In this document: piece after piece, positions 58,938 through 64,000 of the stretch
Layout of the letters: every line of letters begins with the position of its first letter
How positions within the stretch are numbered: the first letter of the stretch is position 1
From: Oceanobacillus sp. HTM 045
GTDB lineage: Bacteria > Pseudomonadota > Alphaproteobacteria > Rhodobacterales > Rhodobacteraceae
NCBI GenBank assembly: GCA_009733745.1
Contig: WNWL01000002.1
Coordinates: 124,001-188,000, forward strand
Direction: 5' to 3'
Length of the DNA stretch: 64,000 nt
The notes under the pieces: model-generated
Told to the model about the DNA's origin: nothing
What the model saw: the letters and a program-made list of their open reading frames with translations, nothing else
Database searches by the model: none
Made by a program: the position numbers and the translations under genes

Positions 58938-60926
58938 ATGGCGGACGCACAGTCTCCCACACCAAAATCGGACCCCAACGCGGATCCCGGCCCGCGTCCC
59001 GAGTTCCGGGGCGCGGCGCGCGCCATAATGATCGCGGGCACCGTCGCGGCGGTGATCCTGTCGATCTACCAGCTCTTCAACTTCCGCATCGCGGGGGTGG
59101 TGCTGATCGAGGGGCGCTATCTCTACCTGCTCGGCGGCATCTTCCTCGCGCTGGCCTTCGTCGCCTTCCGCATCAACGGGCGGAAGGGCGGGCCGGTCCC
59201 GTTCTACGACTGGATCCTCGTCGCCGTCGCCGCCGGGTGTACCGGCTACTACGCCTGGACCGCCGAGCAGAGCCTCGAGGGCGGCTGGGAATTCGCGCCG
59301 CCCGAGGCGGCGGTCTGGGTTTCGCTCGCTTATTATGTCCTGATCCTCGACGCGACACGGCGCGCGGGCGGGCTGGCGATCTTCTGCTTCGTGCTGTTCT
59401 TCTCGCTCTACCCGACCTTCGCAGACATGGTCCCGGGTCCCGTCTCAGGTTGGCCGCTGCCGTTCTGGGACACGGTGCCCTATCACATGATCTCGTCGGA
59501 GAGTTCCTTCGGCATCCCGATGCGGGCATTCGGCAGCCTCGTAATCGGCTTCATTCTGTTCGGCGCGGTCCTCCAGCGCACGGGCGGCGGACAGTTCTTC
59601 AACGATCTCGCGCTTTCGCTGGTTGGCCGCTATCGCGGCGGCGCGGCGAAGGTGGCGATCTTCGCCTCCGGCTTCATGGGCAGCATGTCCGGCTCGGTGA
59701 TCTCCAACGTGCTGACCACCGGCGCGGTGTCGATCCCGGCCATGAAGAAGACCGGCTTCTCCAACCGCTACGCCGCTGCGACGGAGGCCTGCGCCTCCAC
59801 CGGCGGCGTGCTGATGCCGCCTATCATGGGCGCGACGGCCTTCGTCATGGCCTCCTTCCTCGCGCGTCCATACATCGAGATCGCAATCGCGGCGGCGATC
59901 CCGTCGCTGCTCTACTATTTCGGCCTCTTCGCGCAGATCGACGCCTACTCCGCCCGACGCGGCCTCAAGGGCCTGCCGCGGAGCGAGGTGCCCCGCGTGC
60001 GCGCGACGATGGCGGATGGCTGGCCCTACATCGCCGTCTTCGCCGTGCTGATCGTGCTAATGGTCGCGCTGCGGCAAGAGACCCGCGCGCCGTTCTACGC
60101 GGTCGCGATCCTGCTGGTGATCAACCAGCTCAAGCGGCGCTTCCGGTTCGGTGCAAAAGGCTTCGGTGACATGCTGGTCGCGGTCGGCATGGCGCTGGCG
60201 GAACTGACCGCCGTGCTGCTCGGCATCGGCATGATCGTCGGCGCCTTTTCAGCCACCGGTCTCGCGGGAACGCTGGTCAACGATCTCGTCTTCATCGCGG
60301 GCGACAACGTGCTGGTGCTGCTGATCATGGGGGCCGTCACCGCCTTCATCTTCGGAATGGGGATGACGGTGACGGCCTGCTACATCTTCCTCGCCATCGT
60401 ACTCGCGCCGGCGCTGGAAAAGGCGGGGCTGAACCAGCTCGCGGTGCACCTCTTCATCCTCTACTGGGGGATGGTCAGCTACATCACCCCGCCGGTGGCG
60501 CTGGGCGCCTTCGCGGGCGCGACGATGGCCGGCGCGAGCCCGATCCGCACCGCGTTCGAGGCAATGAAGCTCGGCGGCGTGATCTACATCGCGCCCTTCT
60601 TCTTCGTGCTGAACCCGGCGCTGGTGGCGGAGGCCCCGGCCTGGGAGGTGCTGGTCGTGCTGGTCACCGCGCTGATCGGAGTCTGGTTCATCTCCACGGC
60701 GATACAGGGCTATGTCAGCTTCCTCGGCCCGCTCGAAGGGCTGGCCGGCGCGGCGATGCGGCTGGTCCTCTTCGCCGCCGGCCTGTTCTTCGCCGCACCC
60801 GCGAACGAAGTGATCGGCATCGGCCATCTCGGCCTTTCCGCCATCGGGCTTGCGCTCGCCCTGCCTCCGCTCATCTATGCGTGGAGCGCGGGCAAACGCG
60901 CGGCAGGAACGGCGGACGAGACATGA
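58938..60926 (+). CDS. TRAP transporter fused 4TM/12TM permease
   Basis: A 662-residue membrane protein in which the small (DctQ-like) and large (DctM-like) TRAP subunits are fused, as is standard with TAXI receptors. Several N-terminal helices (about 27-160) are followed by the DctM core from about 195, including the family signature GSMSGSVISNVLTTGAVSIPAM and ACASTGGVLMPPIMGATAFVMA. A late copy of the core contains MGMTVTACYIFLAIVLAPAL and YWGMVSYITPPVALGAFAGA. Transport is sodium- or proton-driven. It begins 49 bases after the receptor gene and overlaps the reductase gene by 4 bases. Confidence 0.95.
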   Translation: MADAQSPTPKSDPNADPGPRPEFRGAARAIMIAGTVAAVILSIYQLFNFRIAGVVLIEGRYLYLLGGIFLALAFVAFRINGRKGGPVPFYDWILVAVAAGCTGYYAWTAEQSLEGGWEFAPPEAAVWVSLAYYVLILDATRRAGGLAIFCFVLFFSLYPTFADMVPGPVSGWPLPFWDTVPYHMISSESSFGIPMRAFGSLVIGFILFGAVLQRTGGGQFFNDLALSLVGRYRGGAAKVAIFASGFMGSMSGSVISNVLTTGAVSIPAMKKTGFSNRYAAATEACASTGGVLMPPIMGATAFVMASFLARPYIEIAIAAAIPSLLYYFGLFAQIDAYSARRGLKGLPRSEVPRVRATMADGWPYIAVFAVLIVLMVALRQETRAPFYAVAILLVINQLKRRFRFGAKGFGDMLVAVGMALAELTAVLLGIGMIVGAFSATGLAGTLVNDLVFIAGDNVLVLLIMGAVTAFIFGMGMTVTACYIFLAIVLAPALEKAGLNQLAVHLFILYWGMVSYITPPVALGAFAGATMAGASPIRTAFEAMKLGGVIYIAPFFFVLNPALVAEAPAWEVLVVLVTALIGVWFISTAIQGYVSFLGPLEGLAGAAMRLVLFAAGLFFAAPANEVIGIGHLGLSAIGLALALPPLIYAWSAGKRAAGTADET

Positions 60927-61939
60927 ACGAGATGCAGCGGATCGTGCTGGCCTCACGGCCGGATGGCGTGGCGGGGCCGGAGAATTTCAGGCTGGAAAGC
61001 GCCCCAATGCCCGAGCCGGGCGCAGAGGAGGTGCTGGTCCGCTGCCGATGGCTGTCGCTCGACCCCTACATGCGCGGGCGGATGGACGCGGGGAAATCCT
61101 ACGCCAGCCCGGTCGAGATCGGCGACACGATGGAAGGCCGCTGCGTCGGCGAAGTGCTGATCTCGAACTCCGACAGGTACAAGCCCGGCGACCACGTCGT
61201 CGGCGCGTTCGGCTGGGCGACGCATGGCGTGGCCCATGCCAAGGCACTGATCCCGGTCGACCCGGACCTCGCGCCGGTGCAGACCGCGCTCGGCGTCCTC
61301 GGGATGCCCGGCATGACCGCGTGGAGCGGGCTGAACCAGCTGGGCAAGCCGAAGGAAGGGGAGACGCTCGTCGTCGCCGCGGCCACCGGCGCCGTCGGCT
61401 CGATGGTCGGGCAACTGGCCAAGCTCAAGGGGCTGCGCGCGGTCGGCATCGCCGGCGGGCCGGAGAAGTGCGCCTTTGCGGTCGAGGAACTGGGCTTCGA
61501 CGCCTGCATCGACCACCGGCAGGACGTGCGCGCCATCCGCGAACAGGTCGCGGGCGCCTGCCCGGATGGCATCGACCTCTATTTCGAGAATGTCGGCGGC
61601 GACGTGCTGGAAGCGGTGATCCCGCTTCTGAACCAGCACGCCCGCGTACCGGTCTGCGGAATGATCTCGTGGTACGATCTCGACACGCCGCCGCAGGGGC
61701 CGGACCGGCTGCCGATGCTCTGGCGCGCGGTTCTAGTGAAGCGCCTGCAGGTGGAGGGCTTCATCGTCTCGGATTTCTGGCACCTGTTCGGCGATTTCCG
61801 CAAGGAAGTCGGGCCGATGGTGCGCGACGGGCGCATCCGCTACCGCGAGAGCGTCGCCGAGGGGCTGGAAGCCGCGCCGGACGCCTTTCTCGCCATGCTG
61901 AAGGGCGGCAATTTCGGCAAGCAGCTGGTCCGGCTTTGA
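60923..61939 (+). CDS. Medium-chain NADP-dependent oxidoreductase (CurA/leukotriene reductase type)
   Basis: A 338-residue zinc-free medium-chain reductase similar to CurA/YncB and prostaglandin reductases, which reduce C=C bonds conjugated to a carbonyl. Conserved: RCRWLSLDPYMRGRM, the nucleotide loop VVAAATGAVGSMVGQLAKLKG, and CIDHRQDVRAIREQVAGACP-DGIDLYFENVGG. It overlaps the TRAP permease by 4 bases (ATGA) and its own stop overlaps the SDR start. It probably reduces an enone or enoyl intermediate of the imported compound. Confidence 0.9.
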   Translation: MNEMQRIVLASRPDGVAGPENFRLESAPMPEPGAEEVLVRCRWLSLDPYMRGRMDAGKSYASPVEIGDTMEGRCVGEVLISNSDRYKPGDHVVGAFGWATHGVAHAKALIPVDPDLAPVQTALGVLGMPGMTAWSGLNQLGKPKEGETLVVAAATGAVGSMVGQLAKLKGLRAVGIAGGPEKCAFAVEELGFDACIDHRQDVRAIREQVAGACPDGIDLYFENVGGDVLEAVIPLLNQHARVPVCGMISWYDLDTPPQGPDRLPMLWRAVLVKRLQVEGFIVSDFWHLFGDFRKEVGPMVRDGRIRYRESVAEGLEAAPDAFLAMLKGGNFGKQLVRL

Positions 61940-62703
61940 GCGGGCTGTTCGACCTTGCCGGGCAGGTCGCCATCGTAACCGGCGCCACGCGCGGGATCGG
62001 CCGGGCCATCGCGCAGGCGTTGGCCGACGCCGGGGCGGATGTGGTGATTTCCTCCCGCAAGGCCGATGCCTGCGAGGCCGTCGCCGCCGAGATCGGCCCC
62101 AAGGCACATGCAATCGCATGCAACATCTCGCGCGACGACGAGGTGGACGCGCTGGTGGCCACCACGATGGATCGTTTGGGCCGGATCGACACGCTGGTCT
62201 GCAACGCCGCGGTGAACCCCTATTTCGGGCCGTTCCTCGAAACCCCGGACGACGCCTTCGACAAGACCGTGCGCGTGAACATCCGCGCCAACATGCGGCT
62301 CTGCCGCCTGGTGGTGCCGGTGATGGCGGCGCAGGGCGGCGGGAGCATCGTCATCGTCTCCTCCTACGCGGCGTTCAAGGGTACCGAGAATCTCGGCATC
62401 TACGCCGTGACCAAGGCGGCCGACACGCAGATCGTGCGCAACCTCGCCGTGGCGCACGGGCCGCAGAACATCCGCGTCAACGCGATCGCCCCGGCGATCG
62501 TCAAGACCGACTTCGCCCGCGCGCTCTGGGAGGATCCGGAGCGCGCCGAGAAGGCCGCGCGATCCTACCCGCTCCGCCGCCTCGGCGAGCCGGAGGACAT
62601 CGCTGGAGCAGCCGTCTTCCTCGCCAGCCGCGCGGGGGCATGGACCACGGGGCAGACCTTCCTGATCGACGGCGGCGCCTCCGTGCAGTCGGAGACGAGC
62701 TAG
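61936..62703 (+). CDS. Short-chain dehydrogenase/reductase
   Basis: A 255-residue classical SDR. NAD(P) motif TGATRGIG (15-22), NAA (90-92), catalytic Ser near 142, Y156 and K160 in YAVTK, and the C-terminal GQTFLIDGGASV. The basic residues after the glycine motif (SSRKAD) favour NADP. The start is TTG inside the stop of the preceding gene (TTGA), so it relies on translational coupling. Its stop TAG is part of CTAG, which is also the stop of the convergent phytochrome gene on the other strand. Likely oxidises or reduces a hydroxy/keto group in the pathway. Confidence 0.93.
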   Translation: MSGLFDLAGQVAIVTGATRGIGRAIAQALADAGADVVISSRKADACEAVAAEIGPKAHAIACNISRDDEVDALVATTMDRLGRIDTLVCNAAVNPYFGPFLETPDDAFDKTVRVNIRANMRLCRLVVPVMAAQGGGSIVIVSSYAAFKGTENLGIYAVTKAADTQIVRNLAVAHGPQNIRVNAIAPAIVKTDFARALWEDPERAEKAARSYPLRRLGEPEDIAGAAVFLASRAGAWTTGQTFLIDGGASVQSETS

Positions 62704-64000
62704 CCCGGCGCCTTCAGCGCGACCGAGACCACGGTGCGAAGCTGTTCGAGCGTGTAGGGCTTCTTCAGCACCTCCACGCCCGGGTACCGGCTGGTCACTT
62801 CCGTACTCCCGCCGTAGCCGGTGGCGAGGATGAAGCGCACGCCCTTCTCCGCCAGCCGCTGGGCCACGGGCACGGAGTCCTCGCCTCCGAGATTGACGTC
62901 GAGCAGCGCGAAGCTGAACTCGTGCTCCTCGATCAGCCGCAGCGAGTCCTCAACGCTGCCGGCCAAATGGACCGCCTCGGCGCCGAGGTCCATCAGCATT
63001 TCCTCGGCATCCATCGAGATGATCATATTGTCATCGACCACCAGCGCGGTGCCCTCGATGCGCACGTCGACGGAGCCATTGTCCACGAGGACGATTTGCG
63101 GCGCCTCCTGCGCGCTCGCGCGCCGCACATGCTGGGCGGGAATGGTAAACTCCGCCTCCAGCCCGTCCGGCGCGTACTCGACCCGCGCCGATCCCTTCAG
63201 CTCGAACGGGATCGAATGCTCGATGATAGTTGTCCCAAAGCCCTTCCGGGTTGGCGGGGAAACCTTCGGACCGCCACGCTCGACCCAGCTGATCCGGAGG
63301 CTCCCGTCCGGCAGGAGCGACTTCGCCACGTCGACCACTCCGTCCTTGTCGCTCAGCGCGCCGTACTTGGCCGAGTTGGTCACCAGTTCGTGGAACACCA
63401 GCGCCATCGTCGTCAGCGAGCCCGGCGACAGCTCGACCGTGTCGCCCGTCAACCGGACCCTGTCGGCCCGCGCGTTGAGGAAGGCGCGGGTCTCGTTGTT
63501 CAGCATGTTCTCCAGCGGCACCCAGTCCCAGCGCTTCTCGGTCAACTGGTCATGGGCGCGCGAAAGGGCATAGATCCGCGCATCGAGCACGTCGCCGTAC
63601 TGCTCCACCGTGATCGCCTCGCCCCGGCTCTGCGATACCAGCGAGCGGATCAGGTTGAGGATGTTGCGCACCCGGTGGTTCAGCTCGGCGATCAGCAGTT
63701 CCTGCTGCTCGTGCGCGCGCTTGCGGCTCTGGTTGGCCTCGTCGGAGAGCTTGAGCACCACCTCCAGCAACGTGACCCGCAGCGCCTCGGCGGCGCGGAT
63801 CTCGGCGGGGCGCCACACGTCCGACTTGCCCTTCACCACCTCCTGCCACGCCTCGAAGCTCTTGCGCGGGGTCAGCCGGTCGCCGTTCGGCCCCGACGCG
63901 ACCGCCTTCTGCGGGTTCCCCGCCCAGGTGACGGAACGCGCGATCTCCTTGCGGAACAGCACGATGTAGTCGCGCGGCGTGCGCGACACCGGCAGGGCCA
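62700..64000 (-). CDS. Bacteriophytochrome-HWE histidine kinase with receiver, C-terminal part
   Basis: The frame is open to the right edge, so the N-terminal PAS-GAF sensory part lies outside. The visible protein (430-plus residues) starts with the end of a PHY domain (SRTPRDYIVLFRKEIARSVTW, GNPQKAV and LTPRKSFEAWQEVVKG). Then comes an HWE-type kinase: phospho-His in ELNHRVRNILNLIRSLV, ATPase N-box HELVTNSAKYGAL, and W-x-E in RISWVERGGP. A C-terminal receiver follows with the phospho-acceptor Asp in FALLDVNLGGEDS and the Lys in VLKKPYT. The apparent GTG at 63989 is an internal Val. It probably senses red/far-red light through a bilin; the bilin Cys cannot be checked here. Confidence 0.87.
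   Translation of the reverse strand, partial: ALPVSRTPRDYIVLFRKEIARSVTWAGNPQKAVASGPNGDRLTPRKSFEAWQEVVKGKSDVWRPAEIRAAEALRVTLLEVVLKLSDEANQSRKRAHEQQELLIAELNHRVRNILNLIRSLVSQSRGEAITVEQYGDVLDARIYALSRAHDQLTEKRWDWVPLENMLNNETRAFLNARADRVRLTGDTVELSPGSLTTMALVFHELVTNSAKYGALSDKDGVVDVAKSLLPDGSLRISWVERGGPKVSPPTRKGFGTTIIEHSIPFELKGSARVEYAPDGLEAEFTIPAQHVRRASAQEAPQIVLVDNGSVDVRIEGTALVVDDNMIISMDAEEMLMDLGAEAVHLAGSVEDSLRLIEEHEFSFALLDVNLGGEDSVPVAQRLAEKGVRFILATGYGGSTEVTSRYPGVEVLKKPYTLEQLRTVVSVALKAPG

Overview
The window is GC-rich and densely packed, with short gaps and many overlapping or translationally coupled genes. It reads as the chromosome of an alphaproteobacterium, most likely a member of the Rhodobacterales. 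The best marker is the minus-strand block ctaC-ctaB-(CoxF-like small gene)-ctaG-ctaE-surf1-thrC-M16 peptidase-GNAT, an order typical of that group, in which ctaD (subunit I) usually lies elsewhere. A Tat-exported Yej-type binding protein, TRAP/TAXI transport, RTX proteins and a phytochrome-HWE kinase fit the same assignment. No rRNA, tRNA, insertion sequence, phage or CRISPR array is visible.

Layout. 1-384: non-coding, with a palindrome and a GC hairpin. 385-8065 (minus): GNAT, M16 peptidase, threonine synthase, SURF1 and the aa3-type cytochrome oxidase subunits and assembly factors; a clear intrinsic terminator separates ctaE from surf1. 8252-13254: tldD, 4-hydroxyphenylpyruvate dioxygenase with a divergent Lrp/AsnC regulator, a formate/nitrite-type channel, and a small AT-richer membrane protein. 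13477-15907: prephenate dehydratase diverging from an unusual two-heme membrane cytochrome c with a Pro-Glu-Pro-Thr-Ala linker. 16161-24643: a yejABEF-like oligopeptide ABC operon with two binding proteins and an ATPase that carries a large membrane-like insertion in its first nucleotide-binding domain. 24751-27390: a secreted protein of unknown function, an MmcB-like protein, and a probable polymorphic toxin type 44 protein.

27508-38313 (minus): two tandem, recently duplicated giant RTX/beta-helix proteins, then a CHASE2-adenylate cyclase and a FecR-domain protein. The spacer between the RTX genes keeps a relic of the 3' end of the cyclase gene, which shows how the duplication arose. 38725-41771: an orphan peptide-binding protein and an MFS carrier. 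41814-45110 (minus): a Rieske oxygenase of the quaternary-ammonium type and a dimethylamine-dehydrogenase-like flavoprotein, plausibly an N-methyl or betaine demethylation pair.

45422-62703: a large catabolic region. A minus-strand operon encodes 3-hydroxyacyl-CoA dehydrogenase, ADP-forming acyl-CoA ligase, a nitronate-monooxygenase-like flavoprotein, a DUF35 protein, a thiolase-like protein lacking the nucleophilic cysteine, two paired acyl-CoA dehydrogenases and an HpcH/HpaI aldolase. Diverging from it are enoyl-CoA hydratase and a VOC protein, followed by a ThDP enzyme (minus), a TAXI-type TRAP transporter, a medium-chain reductase and an SDR (plus). Together they suggest import, CoA activation, beta-oxidation-like steps and possibly retro-aldol cleavage of an unidentified carboxylic acid. 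The right edge holds the C-terminal part of a bacteriophytochrome-HWE kinase with a receiver domain.
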